Notes: generated by a model not told the origin, from the letters alone. A stretch of DNA of 64,000 bases from Turicibacter bilis (GCF_024499055.1 NZ_CP071249.1:1915001-1979000); one strand, 5' to 3'. Numbered from the stretch's first letter, positions 39,827 to 49,773 are shown. Numbers and translations are program-made.

Positions 39827-40504
39827 ATGTATAGTGCAATAGTCTTAGCAGCGGGAATTGGAAGTCGTATGGGACTTGGATATAATAAAATGTTACATCA
39901 AATCAAAGGACAACCAGTTGTTGTTCATACGATAAAAAAGTTTTTAAATGATGTAACATGTGGACAAGTTGTTTTAGTTGTCAATGAATTAGAAATTGAA
40001 ACGATGCAACAACTTTTAAGTGATGCCGGGGTAAAGAACCCTCGTATTGAAATCGTATCAGGTGGGTCAGAACGACAATATAGTGTCTATCATGGATTAC
40101 AGGTTGTTCGTGAAGAAGTGGTGTTAGTTCATGATGGAGCACGTCCATTTGTGACACAACAAATGATTTCAGAATGCTTTGAATTAGCGAAAAAGGGTCA
40201 TCCTTCAATTGTTGCTGTTCCAGTAAAAGATACGATGAAGCGTGTCGTAAATGGAGTAGTTGTTGAAACGCCAAATCGTGATGAGATGTACAGTGTTCAA
40301 ACGCCTCAAGCCGCACCGACTGAGTTACTAAAAAAGGCTCATGAAGCTGCAAAAAAAACACATTTCTTAGGAACAGATGAAGCGAGTTTAATCGAAAAGT
40401 ATACGGATATACCAGTTTGTGTCGTTAAAGGTGCTTATACAAATATTAAGTTAACGACACCAGAAGATTTATTAATGGCTGAACAATTATTAGTAGCTGA
40501 ATAG
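39827..40504 (+). CDS. ispD: 2-C-methyl-D-erythritol 4-phosphate cytidylyltransferase
   Basis: Third step of the MEP isoprenoid pathway: MEP + CTP to CDP-ME. The 225-residue protein has the N-terminal nucleotide-binding motif LAAGIGSRMGLGYNKM, VHDGARPF, and TPQ with the DEASLIE segment. IspF, a later enzyme of the pathway, is encoded 3.8 kb downstream; the IS66 element and the PadR operon now lie between them. ATG 39827 has AGAGGTG upstream. Confidence 0.95.
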   Translation: MYSAIVLAAGIGSRMGLGYNKMLHQIKGQPVVVHTIKKFLNDVTCGQVVLVVNELEIETMQQLLSDAGVKNPRIEIVSGGSERQYSVYHGLQVVREEVVLVHDGARPFVTQQMISECFELAKKGHPSIVAVPVKDTMKRVVNGVVVETPNRDEMYSVQTPQAAPTELLKKAHEAAKKTHFLGTDEASLIEKYTDIPVCVVKGAYTNIKLTTPEDLLMAEQLLVAE

Positions 40505-40689
40505 ATACAGCTACTTTTTTTAACACACTACTAGACAATATACAGTAGTGTTTGTTATACTACTAGTGTATAATGCATAATAGTTAATTTATAATTAGAG
40601 GATAAATTATAAAATACATAACTATTTAATACATAAAAAAGGTAAATTTTATAAAAATAATAATAATTCAATTTATAAGGAGGACTGTT

Positions 40690-41460
40690 ATGAGAAAGAC
40701 AGCGTTATATTCAATGTTATTAACTGGATTTGTTTTATTTGGATGCTCAGCAAACAACCAACCGGTTAATCCAACAACAAATTCAAATCCTAATACGAAT
40801 ATTAATACAACGAATCAAGCAAAAATTGATGAACAACAAGCAAAAGAAATCGCATTAAAAGAAGCCGGTGGCGGTCAAGTCACTGAATTTTCATATGATA
40901 TGGATGATTATACGCCTAATTATGATATTACGGTTCTTAATGGAACGACTGAATATGAATATGAAATTAGCGCTGTTGACGGAAGTATCTTAAAAAGAAG
41001 TTTAGAAAATCATCCAACAGGAACGAACACGGTGACAATTGATGAAGCAAAGGTTAAAGAAATTGTAAATAATCAAGTAAAAGGAACAATTGTTAGTATC
41101 AAACTAGATCACGATGATGCTCGCTTAGTTTATGATGTGACAGTAGTTGATGAGACATATAAGTATGACTTTGAAATTAGTGCTGTTGATGGTAGTATTG
41201 TAAGTCAAGATAAAGAGTTAATTAACCAAGTTTCTAATTCAACGAATACGCAAGGAGTAACAATTGATGAAGCGAAAGCGAGAGAAATTGCTTTAAGTCA
41301 AGTCCCAAATGGAACTATTATTGAAATTTCATTTGACTATGAAATGGGTGTTTTAGTGTATGATGTGACGGTTGTTGAAGGAACAACAGAATATGATTTT
41401 GAAATCAGTGGTGTTGATGGAAGTATTATTTCAAGAAGTATGGATTCAACATTAGACTAA
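40690..41460 (+). CDS. PepSY-domain lipoprotein
   Basis: 256 residues: a signal peptide with a lipobox-like end (FVLFGC, Cys about 19), an Asn/Thr-rich linker, then three PepSY repeats of about 65 residues, each with the pattern IDE.KA.EI..., YDVTV and YDFEISAVDGSI. PepSY proteins are cell-surface domains thought to bind or inhibit proteins. ATG 40690 has AAGGAGG upstream. The IS66 element lies 40 bases after the stop; the natural terminator is at 43168, beyond the IS. Confidence 0.85.
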   Translation: MRKTALYSMLLTGFVLFGCSANNQPVNPTTNSNPNTNINTTNQAKIDEQQAKEIALKEAGGGQVTEFSYDMDDYTPNYDITVLNGTTEYEYEISAVDGSILKRSLENHPTGTNTVTIDEAKVKEIVNNQVKGTIVSIKLDHDDARLVYDVTVVDETYKYDFEISAVDGSIVSQDKELINQVSNSTNTQGVTIDEAKAREIALSQVPNGTIIEISFDYEMGVLVYDVTVVEGTTEYDFEISGVDGSIISRSMDSTLD

Positions 41461-41492
41461 TAAATATATAAAATAATGATATAAAAATGAAA

Positions 41493-41500
41493 AAATATTT
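41493..41500 (+). repeat. 8-bp target duplication (left)
   Basis: AAATATTT directly outside the left IS66 end, identical to 43149-43156. Eight base pairs is the usual IS66 duplication. The octamer is itself palindromic, so an extension of the inverted repeat is an alternative reading. Confidence 0.75.
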
Positions 41501-43148
41501 GTAACTATTCAGCCTAGTAGAAAAGAGTATCACAAAAAGGAGTGCTCATTTAGTGAAGTACTCCTTGTGAATGTTATGAAAATTGAATCGTATTTCCCAT
41601 TAAAATGGTTTCAATACTTTCGATAATATTTAATCCTTGCTTTTGACAAGTAGAGATGAAACCTCTGATTCGGGCGAAACAATGAGCACCTTTTTCTGTT
41701 CGGAAACATCCGGATATTTTTTGTTTAGTTTTAGTCATTCGGACATCACGCTCAGCTAAATTATTATCAAACGGAACTTCAACTTGATACAGAAATTCTA
41801 ATACTTCTTCTTGTCGTTTCGATAAACGATTGAGTAATCGAACGGAATCCGTATTCTTTTCATGCAGTTTTAAAGGATTCTCACGGTAACCCTCTTCGAT
41901 GATTTGTTGGTATCGTTTCTCAAACTCCTGTATTTTAGATAAGGGTAAAGGATATTCCGTCTCTTCTGAATAAGTTTTAGCTTCAAGTAATAATTTCGTC
42001 ATGTTTTTTGCCCACTGTTGGTTCTCAAAATCGATGATTCCTTTAAACTCTCTTAAATGATGAACGTTACATAAAGCATGCGTACAATCATCATATTTAA
42101 AATACGGGGTCCAATGGTCATGGATGACGGTTCCTTTGAAAGAGGGAAGAATGCCATTGGCTTCAATTGCTTGAGAGCCACGCTTTTCATGAACAAAGTA
42201 ATGCGTGAATTTTTGATTTGAAGTCACGTGAAGCCAGTGTCTCTTTCCATTGACATAACAGCCTGTTTCATCTAAATGAAGATGATTTGATGCCAAAAGA
42301 TTTTCTTTGATTGAAGCTTCAGTCGTTTCTAATAACTCATCACATCGTTTCGTCATATTCACCAGTGTTCCTTGGCTGATGGTCGCTTTGAAAATATCTT
42401 GAGTCAATTGTTTCAGACGGTTGAAAGGAATCAATTGATAGTGACTGAAATAAGTTAATACACTTGTTAAATGTGGCCCATATTGTGTCGGTTGTGTGAC
42501 ATGTTTCGGAAATAGTCCTTCATTTTTAAAGTGACAGTTAGGACATACTTTAATTTGAGATTGATGCTCAGTGACTTGAAGCCTTAATCTCGGTAAATCA
42601 AAAACTTGACGTCGAATCGTTTTTTGAGGTTCAACGTTTTCTAAACAACACCCACACCCTCGGCAAATTTTCGGATGATGTGTGACGACATGATCCGGAT
42701 CTTTTATCATTTTTAAGGTTGAACCTTGATGTCCGACTTGACCACCCGGTTTTTTATTTGAAGGTTGACGCAAACTTTTTGTCTTTTTAAAACCATCGGT
42801 TGAGGGAGGCAAACTACTGTTTTGACTTGTTTTATTTGATTGTTTTTCAAGTTTTTTAAGGCGAGCATCTAAATCTGAAATGATTTTATTTTGTTTCTCA
42901 ATCGTTTGAGATAAATCAGAGATTTGAGTGGAAAGTCCTTGAACTAAAGTAATGACGGATTGAATTCCTTCATGATAAACTTTGATGATTTCAGATTCTG
43001 ACATAAGATGACACCTTCTTCTAAAGTTGGAATAGTAAGGATATTATAACGTAAATCTTATAAATAGGTAAGTTATTCACGAGAGCTACATATCATTAAC
43101 AAAACCACCAATAAACGGAATTCGTTTACTTGGTGGCTGAATAGTTAC
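41501..43148 (-). mobile_element. IS66-family insertion sequence (single-gene type)
   Basis: 1648 bases with perfect 14-bp inverted repeats (GTAACTATTCAGCC at 41501-41514, complement at 43135-43148), flanked by an 8-bp direct repeat. It encodes only the TnpC-type transposase; tnpA and tnpB are absent, as in the simpler IS66 subgroup. A second inverted repeat (CCACCAA..AAACG/CGTTTA..TTGGTGG, 43107-43138) lies next to the right end. It inserted between the PepSY gene and its terminator, probably recently, given intact ends and frame. Confidence 0.92.
41574..43004 (-). CDS. IS66-family transposase (TnpC)
   Basis: 476 residues, intact. The N-terminal coiled coil (residues 12-60) is followed by the helix and zinc-binding region (SKPP-like NSSLPPSTDGFKK; Cys motifs CRGCGCC and CPNCHF), then the catalytic DDE domain (LHLDETGCYVNG, VIHDHWTPYF, DNNLAERDVRMTK) and the IS66 C-terminal domain. 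ATG 43004 is preceded by GAAGAAGGTG. Confidence 0.95.
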   Translation of the reverse strand: MSESEIIKVYHEGIQSVITLVQGLSTQISDLSQTIEKQNKIISDLDARLKKLEKQSNKTSQNSSLPPSTDGFKKTKSLRQPSNKKPGGQVGHQGSTLKMIKDPDHVVTHHPKICRGCGCCLENVEPQKTIRRQVFDLPRLRLQVTEHQSQIKVCPNCHFKNEGLFPKHVTQPTQYGPHLTSVLTYFSHYQLIPFNRLKQLTQDIFKATISQGTLVNMTKRCDELLETTEASIKENLLASNHLHLDETGCYVNGKRHWLHVTSNQKFTHYFVHEKRGSQAIEANGILPSFKGTVIHDHWTPYFKYDDCTHALCNVHHLREFKGIIDFENQQWAKNMTKLLLEAKTYSEETEYPLPLSKIQEFEKRYQQIIEEGYRENPLKLHEKNTDSVRLLNRLSKRQEEVLEFLYQVEVPFDNNLAERDVRMTKTKQKISGCFRTEKGAHCFARIRGFISTCQKQGLNIIESIETILMGNTIQFS

Positions 43149-43156
43149 AAATATTT
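43149..43156 (+). repeat. 8-bp target duplication (right)
   Basis: AAATATTT immediately outside the right IS66 end; matches 41493-41500. Confidence 0.75.
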
Positions 43157-43167
43157 TAAATTTAATG

Positions 43168-43197
43168 GACTTGTGTTATCATATCACAAGTCTTTTT
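43168..43197 (+). terminator. PepSY-gene terminator displaced by IS66
   Basis: GACTTGTG/CACAAGTC stem followed by five T residues. Removing the IS places it about 50 bases after the PepSY gene stop. Confidence 0.7.
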
Positions 43198-43258
43198 GAT
43201 AGATAACTTATTCAAAGGGAGGTTAGAATAGCAGCTTATTGTTGTTAGGAGATGGATT

Positions 43259-43570
43259 ATGAATGCACAGTATAAGAAGGGTGTTTTAGAGCTATGTGTT
43301 TTAAAATTAATTCAACAAGATGATTTATATGGTTATGAAACAGTTCAGAAAGTTTCATTTTATATAGAGGTCACAGAAAGTACGATATATCCATTGTTAA
43401 GAAGATTAACGAAAGAAGGATATTTAAGTACGTATAATAGAGAATCGAATGAAGGCCCTCCACGTAAATATTATTCAATGACAGTTGAAGGGGAAGTTTA
43501 TTTGGCAACATTAATAAGAGAATGGGATCAGATGGTAGATTCTGTTCAACGTTTATTGAAAGGAGTGTGA
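43259..43570 (+). CDS. PadR-family transcriptional regulator
   Basis: A 103-residue winged-helix repressor of the compact PadR class (LCVLKLIQQDDLYGYE, ESTIYPLLRRLTKEGYL, PPRKYYSMT). It is first gene of an operon with a HAAS/DUF1700 membrane protein and a small membrane protein, an arrangement common in Bacillota where PadR controls the membrane proteins and itself. ATG 43259 follows GGAGATGG. Confidence 0.92.
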   Translation: MNAQYKKGVLELCVLKLIQQDDLYGYETVQKVSFYIEVTESTIYPLLRRLTKEGYLSTYNRESNEGPPRKYYSMTVEGEVYLATLIREWDQMVDSVQRLLKGV

Positions 43571-43577
43571 TTAATTA

Positions 43578-44075
43578 ATGAATGTTCTTAATCAATGGTT
43601 AGAAGAGTTATATCAAGAGTTACAGGGAATTTCAGAAGATGATCGTAAAGATATTTTAGAATCTTACGAGGAACAAATTAATGAAATGATTGACTTAAAG
43701 ATCAATGAACGTGAAATCTTATCTAAACTAGGGTCACCTAAAAAAGTTGCACAGGAGATTAAACAATCATTTACTGATACAGAGACTGTATCCGCACAAA
43801 ACAAGCAGATTGTTTTTAATATAAGAGAGAAAACAAACGATGATGTAATTAAAAAGGCAATTTTTATTGTTGTTTGCATTATCTCATTGTTTGTCTCACT
43901 ATTCTTTTTAATTACTGCTCTTCGCTTAATTATTGGAGGTTTTTTACTATTCCAGTTATCGGCAGGACTTATGATTGCGATATTAGGATTAGGTTTATTG
44001 TTTTTAAATATTGGAATTGCCTCAATCTATATTGGTTACTTGGGATATAAGCGAATTAGTGAAAAATTAGATTAA
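43578..44075 (+). CDS. HAAS/DUF1700 domain membrane protein
   Basis: 165 residues: an N-terminal HAAS-type helical domain (about 1-65; LEELYQELQGISEDDRKDILESYEEQI, KLGSPKKVAQEI) and two C-terminal membrane helices. It starts 7 bases after padR. HAAS domains are typically encoded beside PadR regulators and are thought to work in envelope signalling. Confidence 0.85.
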   Translation: MNVLNQWLEELYQELQGISEDDRKDILESYEEQINEMIDLKINEREILSKLGSPKKVAQEIKQSFTDTETVSAQNKQIVFNIREKTNDDVIKKAIFIVVCIISLFVSLFFLITALRLIIGGFLLFQLSAGLMIAILGLGLLFLNIGIASIYIGYLGYKRISEKLD

Positions 44076-44092
44076 GAAAGTTGGTGACTTAC

Positions 44093-44284
44093 ATGCGAAA
44101 GAAGGGTTTAGAACGTTATTTAATTATTTCTAGTATTGCATCTATTGTGATTATTGTAGTTAGCTTTGTATCAGCCACTTTTTATAATCCAACAATTAAA
44201 CAAAGTCTTCAATATGGGGCTGTTTCTGAGTTAATTGAACAATATTCACTAGGTTTAATTGATTTAGAGGATTTATTTGATTAA
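44093..44284 (+). CDS. small single-pass membrane protein (63 aa)
   Basis: Not recognised. Basic N-terminus (MRKKGLERYL), one membrane helix (about 11-32) and an acidic extracytoplasmic tail. ATG 44093 has GGTGA 6 bases upstream; the longer GTG/TTG starts lack a site. Third gene of the padR operon; ispF follows after 18 bases. Confidence 0.65.
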   Translation: MRKKGLERYLIISSIASIVIIVVSFVSATFYNPTIKQSLQYGAVSELIEQYSLGLIDLEDLFD

Positions 44285-44302
44285 CAGGAAGGAGAGATAA
44301 GG

Positions 44303-44788
44303 ATGATTCGAATTGGACATTCAACGGATATTCATCAACTAGTCGAAGGACGAAAGCTAATTTTAGGTGGAGTTGAAATTGAGCATACGAAAGGACTTCT
44401 AGGTCATAGTGATGCAGATGCGCTTTGTCATGCGGTAACAGAAGCCATTATTGGTGCTTTAGCGAGAGGTGATATCGGTGCGCATTTTCCAGATACTGAC
44501 CCACAATATAAAGGAGCTGATTCACGTGTCTTACTTCGCGGGGCGAAAGCGATGATGGATGAAGCTGGATATGTTCTTGGGAACTTAGATGCAACGATTT
44601 ATGCAGAGCGCCCTAAAATGCGACCACACATTGATGCGATGCGTGCAAATTTGGCAATAGATTTAGACGCTAATTTGGATCAAGTCAATGTTAAAGCAAC
44701 TCGTGGTGAGAAATTAGGCTTCGTTGGGCGTGAAGAGGGAATTGCAGCTGAATGCGTGGTCTTATTATTTAAAAAAGGTGCCAATTAA
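44303..44788 (+). CDS. ispF: 2-C-methyl-D-erythritol 2,4-cyclodiphosphate synthase
   Basis: Fifth step of the MEP pathway. The 161-residue protein has the metal ligands Asp9, His11 (GHSTDIHQL) and His43, and the family segments [11 protein letters not shown] and [20 protein letters not shown] 44303 has AGGAAGGAG upstream. It is placed behind the padR operon and probably reads from it. Confidence 0.96.
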   Translation: MIRIGHSTDIHQLVEGRKLILGGVEIEHTKGLLGHSDADALCHAVTEAIIGALARGDIGAHFPDTDPQYKGADSRVLLRGAKAMMDEAGYVLGNLDATIYAERPKMRPHIDAMRANLAIDLDANLDQVNVKATRGEKLGFVGREEGIAAECVVLLFKKGAN

Positions 44789-44840
44789 TCAAGGTTTAAC
44801 ATGATTTTAACAAGAACTTCATTTTTTAATGTTTAGTGCC

Positions 44841-44907
44841 TGTTATACTAAAGAGGTGAAACTCCTTATAAGAGATTGAAAGCTAAAGGTTGACTTTAGC
44901 TTTTTTT
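44841..44907 (+). promoter_or_regulatory. promoter and terminator pair before gltX
   Basis: An extended -10 TGTTATACT (44841-44849) is followed by a small hairpin GAGG/CTCC and a terminator AGCTAAAG/CTTTAGCT with seven T residues (44881-44907). A second promoter-like TATAAT at 44942-44947 lies closer to gltX. The first unit may be an attenuated leader for gltX; the terminator could equally serve ispF. No T-box features are seen. Confidence 0.45.
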
Positions 44908-44989
44908 CTGTGAAAATATTTAATATTTTGTTTCAATCGTATATAATATGAAAAGAATAAAAGTAGTATTTTAATTAGGAGGCAAGATT

Positions 44990-46426
44990 ATGACAGTTCG
45001 TGTTCGTTATGCACCAAGTCCAACAGGATTTTTACATATCGGAAATGCTAGAACGGCATTATACAATTATTTATTTGCTAAACACCACGGTGGAGATTTT
45101 ATCTTACGTATTGAGGATACTGACATTGAACGTAACGTAGAAGGTGGAGAAGAATCTCAAATGAACTACTTACGTTGGTTAGGTATTGAATGGGATGAAT
45201 CATTTGATGTTGGTGGGGAGTATGGACCATATCGCCAATTAGAGCGTTTAGATATTTACCGTAAATATGTAGATGAGTTAATCGAAAAAGGATTAGCTTA
45301 TAAATGCTATTGTACAAGTGAGGAGCTTGAGGCAGAACGCGAAGCAATGTCAACTCATGGCCATGATAATATTCATTACTCTCGTCGTTGTTTAAATGCA
45401 ACAGGTGAAGAATTAGCTGAGTTAGAGGCACGTGGAGAATATGTTGTTCGTATTAAAGTTCCTGAAAATGAAGTTTATACGTTCAATGATATCGTTCGTG
45501 GTGAAATCTCATTCAACTCAGAAGACTTCGGTGACTGGGTCATTATGAAAAGTAATGGAATCCCAACTTACAACTTTGCCGTTGTTGTGGATGACTATTT
45601 AATGAAAATCACTCACGTGTTCCGTGGAGAAGAACATATTACAAATACACCCAAACAAATGATGGTTTATCGTGCTTTTGGATGGGATGTACCAACATTT
45701 GCTCACATGACATTAATCGTTAATGAAAATGGTAAGAAATTATCAAAACGTGATAAAGATACTGTTCAATTCATTGAGCAATATGCAAACATGGGATACT
45801 TACCAGAAGCATTATTCAACTTCATTGCTTTATTAGGATGGTCTCCAGGAATCGAAGAAGAAATTTTATCTCATGAACAATTAATCGAATTATTCGATGA
45901 AAAACGTTTATCTAAATCACCTTCAACATTTGATAAAGCTAAATTAGCTTACATCAATAACCGTTATATCAAAGCTTTAGAAGCGGAAGAGTTATTAGAA
46001 TTATGTATGCCTCACTTAGTTGAAGCGGGAATTTTAGAAGGACGCACACATCAATGGGCTGTTGAATTAGTTTCTTTATTCCACGATCGTTTATCATACG
46101 GTGCTGAAATCGTTGACTTATACGATGAATTCTTCTCAGAAGAATTAACATTAGATGAAGAAGCACAAGCATTTATTGCTCAAGAAGGTGTTGCTGATAC
46201 ATTAAAAGCATTCAAAGAACAATTAGAAGCTTTAGAAGATTTCACTGCTGAAGGAATCCAAGCAGCTGTTAAAGCAGCTGGAAAAGCAAGCGGAGCTAAA
46301 GGGAAAATGTTATTCATGCCTTGCCGTATTGCAACAACAGGACAAATGCATGGTCCAGATTTACCAAAAGCTTTAGCCTTATTAGGAAAAGACACAGTTA
46401 TTTCTCGTATTGAGAAATTTATCTAA
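44990..46426 (+). CDS. gltX: glutamyl-tRNA synthetase
   Basis: Charges tRNA-Glu, and tRNA-Gln if the organism uses the amidotransferase route. The 478-residue class I enzyme has a HIGH-type motif (FLHIGNART) and a KMSKS-type motif (KLSKRDK), and a C-terminal helical anticodon-binding domain. In Bacillus gltX lies just before cysE-cysS; here cysS follows at 49.8 kb, with an MFS gene, ridA and threonine ammonia-lyase between. ATG 44990 has AGGAGG upstream. Confidence 0.96.
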   Translation: MTVRVRYAPSPTGFLHIGNARTALYNYLFAKHHGGDFILRIEDTDIERNVEGGEESQMNYLRWLGIEWDESFDVGGEYGPYRQLERLDIYRKYVDELIEKGLAYKCYCTSEELEAEREAMSTHGHDNIHYSRRCLNATGEELAELEARGEYVVRIKVPENEVYTFNDIVRGEISFNSEDFGDWVIMKSNGIPTYNFAVVVDDYLMKITHVFRGEEHITNTPKQMMVYRAFGWDVPTFAHMTLIVNENGKKLSKRDKDTVQFIEQYANMGYLPEALFNFIALLGWSPGIEEEILSHEQLIELFDEKRLSKSPSTFDKAKLAYINNRYIKALEAEELLELCMPHLVEAGILEGRTHQWAVELVSLFHDRLSYGAEIVDLYDEFFSEELTLDEEAQAFIAQEGVADTLKAFKEQLEALEDFTAEGIQAAVKAAGKASGAKGKMLFMPCRIATTGQMHGPDLPKALALLGKDTVISRIEKFI

Positions 46427-46435
46427 TATAAGACA

Positions 46436-46467
46436 AAAAAACCTCAGATTAAGTCTGAGGTTTTTTT
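46436..46467. terminator. bidirectional terminator
   Basis: AAAACCTCAGA/TCTGAGGTTTT stem between convergent gltX and the MFS gene. Confidence 0.88.
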
Positions 46468-47636
46468 GACCTTAAAGAAATTAATAAGAAAATCGAATAG
46501 AGAACGGTTAAAGCAAAGTACGTTACCCAAACTAAGGTATAGTTTAAGTGATCAGCAATAAATCCTGAAATCATTGGCCCTAGTGCGCCACCAAATGTGA
46601 AAATCATATTAATAAATCCTAGATGCATCGCATAGTGCTCTTTACCAAACAAAGCACTGGTTCCATAAGATGGAAGCATTGAGGGAAGGCATAAGCACAG
46701 TCCAAACAAAGCTGCGAAAACAAACAATAAAGGTGCGAATGCACCATAAATTAAACAAATGTAACTCAAAAGACTCATTGATACAAAAATGATAATAGAG
46801 TTGCGTAAGTTTAATTTATCGAAAACATACCCGCCAATTAAGTTGCCTAATAAAGCAAAAATGGCTTGTGTTGAACCGACATTTGCATTAAACGTTAAGG
46901 GGTGACCGAGGTGAGTTAAATAAGGTTGGATATGCATTTTAGTTCCTGAAATATTGACGCCAAGTAAAAATAAGCCCAAAGCGAATAGAATCAATTGCAT
47001 GCTCCAGTGAATATCCTTATAGGAGATTTTCTCTTTCTTTTTAGCTTCTATCGTTGTATCAGGGGGCATTTTCATCACAAAAAGGGTAAGTGGGAGACAA
47101 ACAACTAAAATAATCAAACCTAAGATGGCATAAGTTTCTTGATAAGAAAGATCAGTTAGCATTCTTGAAACAATTTGCATCCAAATGAATGATCCTGTTC
47201 CCGCACCTGCCATCGCAATTCCAAGTGCCATCCCTTTTTTATCTTCAAACCAGTGTGTTATAGCAGTCGAAATAGGAATGACTGTTAAACACGATGTTCC
47301 GATTCCAACAATAACAGCAATCACATAGAACATCCAAATCTGAGTGGCCAACGAATAACAGAAAAAGCCGCCACCGGCTAGAATCGCACCTAGTGACATG
47401 ATAGCTTTAAGTGGAACTTTCGAAATTAGTTGACCAATGATAGGAGACATCAAGGCTGTTGTAATGGCACCAATCGTAAACACAAAGGAAAACGATGAAA
47501 TCGAAAGTCTTAAATGCTTCGTCACAGGATCGATAAATAAAGACGTAATGTTATTGATAATACTGAATGAAACAGCCATGATTAAAAAACAAGCGGCTAA
47601 GACTAGATATTTACGAAATTTAAGTCTATTTGACAT
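46449..47636 (-). CDS. MFS transporter (OFA-like)
   Basis: 395 residues with 12 hydrophobic segments and a central loop at about 190-215. The fold and sequence (loop 2-3 IGQLISKVPLKAIMSLG; helix 4-5 MAGAGTGSFIWMQ) suit the major facilitator superfamily, near the oxalate:formate antiporter-like group. The substrate cannot be deduced. ATG 47636 precedes a gap of 180 bases with no other clear feature. Confidence 0.85.
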   Translation of the reverse strand: MSNRLKFRKYLVLAACFLIMAVSFSIINNITSLFIDPVTKHLRLSISSFSFVFTIGAITTALMSPIIGQLISKVPLKAIMSLGAILAGGGFFCYSLATQIWMFYVIAVIVGIGTSCLTVIPISTAITHWFEDKKGMALGIAMAGAGTGSFIWMQIVSRMLTDLSYQETYAILGLIILVVCLPLTLFVMKMPPDTTIEAKKKEKISYKDIHWSMQLILFALGLFLLGVNISGTKMHIQPYLTHLGHPLTFNANVGSTQAIFALLGNLIGGYVFDKLNLRNSIIIFVSMSLLSYICLIYGAFAPLLFVFAALFGLCLCLPSMLPSYGTSALFGKEHYAMHLGFINMIFTFGGALGPMISGFIADHLNYTLVWVTYFALTVLYSIFLLISLRSKKPQT

Positions 47637-47819
47637 ATATTAACCTCCAAATCTAGTGTCTTCATTAGGATTAGATTCTTGGAGGGAATTTATGTAGAAA
47701 ACATCTAAAAGTAAGGGATGTCATTGAAAATTCTTTTTTAATTTATCAAAAGTGAATATCTTATTAGAAGGGTGAGTATATATGAGGTAGTTTTAAAAAA
47801 ATTGAGGGGAGAGAATAAG

Positions 47820-47960
47820 ATGAATTTAATAGGTGGACTGTTTACCTCTATCATTGGATTAGGAGTATTAGGTTTGATTGTTTGGTTTTGGGTGTTAGTC
47901 TTTACTGCTTTAGTCAGAGCTAATCAAGCATTAAAACTATATATTGAAAAGAATAAATAA
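47820..47960 (+). CDS. small membrane protein (46 aa), hypothetical
   Basis: ATG 47820 with AGGGGAGAG (47805-47813) upstream encodes 46 residues with a glycine-rich membrane helix (about 4-30) and a polar tail. An earlier start at 47772 lacks a ribosome site. Not recognised. A bidirectional terminator separates it from ridA. Confidence 0.55.
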   Translation: MNLIGGLFTSIIGLGVLGLIVWFWVLVFTALVRANQALKLYIEKNK

Positions 47961-47977
47961 GTTATCCACAGAACCAA

Positions 47978-48004
47978 AAAAGGAACCGTTTGACGGTTCC
48001 TTTT
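47978..48004. terminator. bidirectional terminator
   Basis: AAAAGGAACCG/CGGTTCCTTTT stem between convergent genes. Confidence 0.88.
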
Positions 48005-48007
48005 AAA

Positions 48008-48382
48008 TTATTTAACAGCAATTGCTTCAATTTCGATTTTGGCATCACGTGGTAAACGAGCCACTTGCACACAAGCACGAGCAGGTTTATGTTCAGAGAA
48101 ATATTGCCCATAAACCGTGTTAACCACAGCGAAATCATTCATATCTGCTAAGAAGATTCCGCATTTCACAACATTTTCTAAACCATATCCCGCTTCTGTT
48201 AGAATCGCTTGAATATTTTTTAAACATTGATGTGCTTGAGCTTCGATCTCATCAGATACAAATTCCATCGTTTGTGGATCAAGTGGGATTTGACCAGAGA
48301 TATATAATGTTCCATTTGCTTCAATGGCTTGAGAGTAAGGTCCAATGGCTTGAGGGGCATTTGGTGTTGCAATAACTTTCAT
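48008..48382 (-). CDS. ridA: RidA family enamine/imine deaminase
   Basis: Hydrolyses reactive enamine/imine intermediates such as 2-aminoacrylate made by PLP dehydratases. The 124-residue protein opens with the typical [16 protein letters not shown], and contains the GQIPLDP and [23 protein letters not shown] motifs, with the conserved Arg. Start at ATG 48382 (AAGGAGG upstream); the longer frame to 48436 adds an unconserved leader. It is divergently paired with threonine ammonia-lyase, whose product RidA detoxifies. Confidence 0.95.
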   Translation of the reverse strand: MKVIATPNAPQAIGPYSQAIEANGTLYISGQIPLDPQTMEFVSDEIEAQAHQCLKNIQAILTEAGYGLENVVKCGIFLADMNDFAVVNTVYGQYFSEHKPARACVQVARLPRDAKIEIEAIAVK

Positions 48383-48558
48383 TTGATTTCCTCCTTGAGT
48401 ATGATTGGGATTTTTAAATGCACTTATCATTTTCATTATAACATATCCATATAATGGTTTTAAGAGTTATGATTCGATATATTGTGTGATACAATAAAGA
48501 TAAATTATAAGTGGAAAATATAGGATGAATGATAAGTGGTTTAATGGAGGGAATTGAA

Positions 48559-49773
48559 GTGGAAACTGTAACATTTCAAATGATAGTAGAGGCGGCAAGA
48601 AACTTTAGAAATATTATTAAAGAGACTGATTTTTGTTACTCTGAATCTTTAAGCGATTTAACAGGAGGAGAAGTTTATTTAAAATTAGAAAATCTTCAAC
48701 AATCAGGATCATTTAAAATTCGAGGCGCTTATAATAAAATGATTCATTTATCAGATGAAGAAAAAGCTTGTGGAGTTGTTGCGTCAAGTGCGGGTAATCA
48801 CGCACAAGGTGTTGCGATTAGTGCAACTAAGCTAGGAATTAAATCAACGATTGTCATGCCTAAGAGTGCGCCATTTGCAAAAATTTATGCGACACGTAAA
48901 TACGGGGGTGAGGTTGTTTTAGAAGGAGAAGTTTACGATGAGGCTTATCAAAAAGCATTAGAAATTAAAGAAGCAACTGGGGCAACGTTTGTTCATCCCT
49001 TTAATGATCCTTATGTTATTGCAGGTCAAGGAACGATTGGACTTGAACTTTTAAAGGAGCAACCTGATTTAGATGTTATTTTAGTACCAATTGGTGGGGG
49101 AGGGATTGCGTCAGGGATTGCTTTAGCCGTTAAGAGCATTAATCCAAATATTAAAGTCATTGGCGTTCAAACAAAGAATGCCCCTTCAATGTATGAGTCA
49201 GTTCGAAGTGGTCATATTGAATCAATTCCTGTAAATAAGACGATTGCAGATGGGATTGCGGTTGGGAGACCCGGTGATTTAACGTTTCCTTTAATTCAAC
49301 AATACGTTGATGAGATTGTGACTGTATCAGAAACAGAAATTTCGCAAGCCTTTTTATTGTTACTCGAGAATTGTAACCTTGTTTGTGAAGGAGCGGGTGC
49401 TGTTTCAGTTGCTGCTATGCTTTCAGGTCAGTTAGATCTTAAAGGTCAGAAAGTGGGTGCTGTTCTTTCTGGAGGAAATATTGATATTAACCTAATTGAA
49501 AGTATCATTAATCATGCAATGATTGCGACTGGACGACGAACAGAAATTAAAGTGTCCATTAATCATAAGCCCGGAGAATTAAGTGCCTTTTTAAACACAA
49601 TCGCCGAAGAATTAGGGAATGTGGTAGTCATTCGTCAAAGTCGTCATCGAGAAGGTGTATCAATGTATGACTTAGAAGTGACAGTTGTTGTTGAAACACT
49701 AGATGTTGAGCATAAACAACGCTTAATTCAAAAACTGATTGAAACAGGATATGAGATTGAGTATACTAACTAG
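48559..49773 (+). CDS. ilvA: threonine ammonia-lyase
   Basis: PLP enzyme converting threonine to 2-oxobutyrate and ammonia. The 404-residue protein has the PLP lysine in SGSFKIRGA, the phosphate-binding GGGGIASG loop, and a C-terminal ACT domain (about 325-400; VSINHKPGELSAFLNTIAEE). This short form with one ACT domain could be the biosynthetic IlvA or the catabolic TdcB type. GTG 48559 is the chosen start (GGAGGG 8 bases upstream). RidA is encoded divergently next door. Confidence 0.9.
   Translation: METVTFQMIVEAARNFRNIIKETDFCYSESLSDLTGGEVYLKLENLQQSGSFKIRGAYNKMIHLSDEEKACGVVASSAGNHAQGVAISATKLGIKSTIVMPKSAPFAKIYATRKYGGEVVLEGEVYDEAYQKALEIKEATGATFVHPFNDPYVIAGQGTIGLELLKEQPDLDVILVPIGGGGIASGIALAVKSINPNIKVIGVQTKNAPSMYESVRSGHIESIPVNKTIADGIAVGRPGDLTFPLIQQYVDEIVTVSETEISQAFLLLLENCNLVCEGAGAVSVAAMLSGQLDLKGQKVGAVLSGGNIDINLIESIINHAMIATGRRTEIKVSINHKPGELSAFLNTIAEELGNVVVIRQSRHREGVSMYDLEVTVVVETLDVEHKQRLIQKLIETGYEIEYTN

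Noticed and set aside
38878-40361. Minus-strand frames inside glpX and ispD
   Set aside because: Antisense to conserved enzymes with no start signals.
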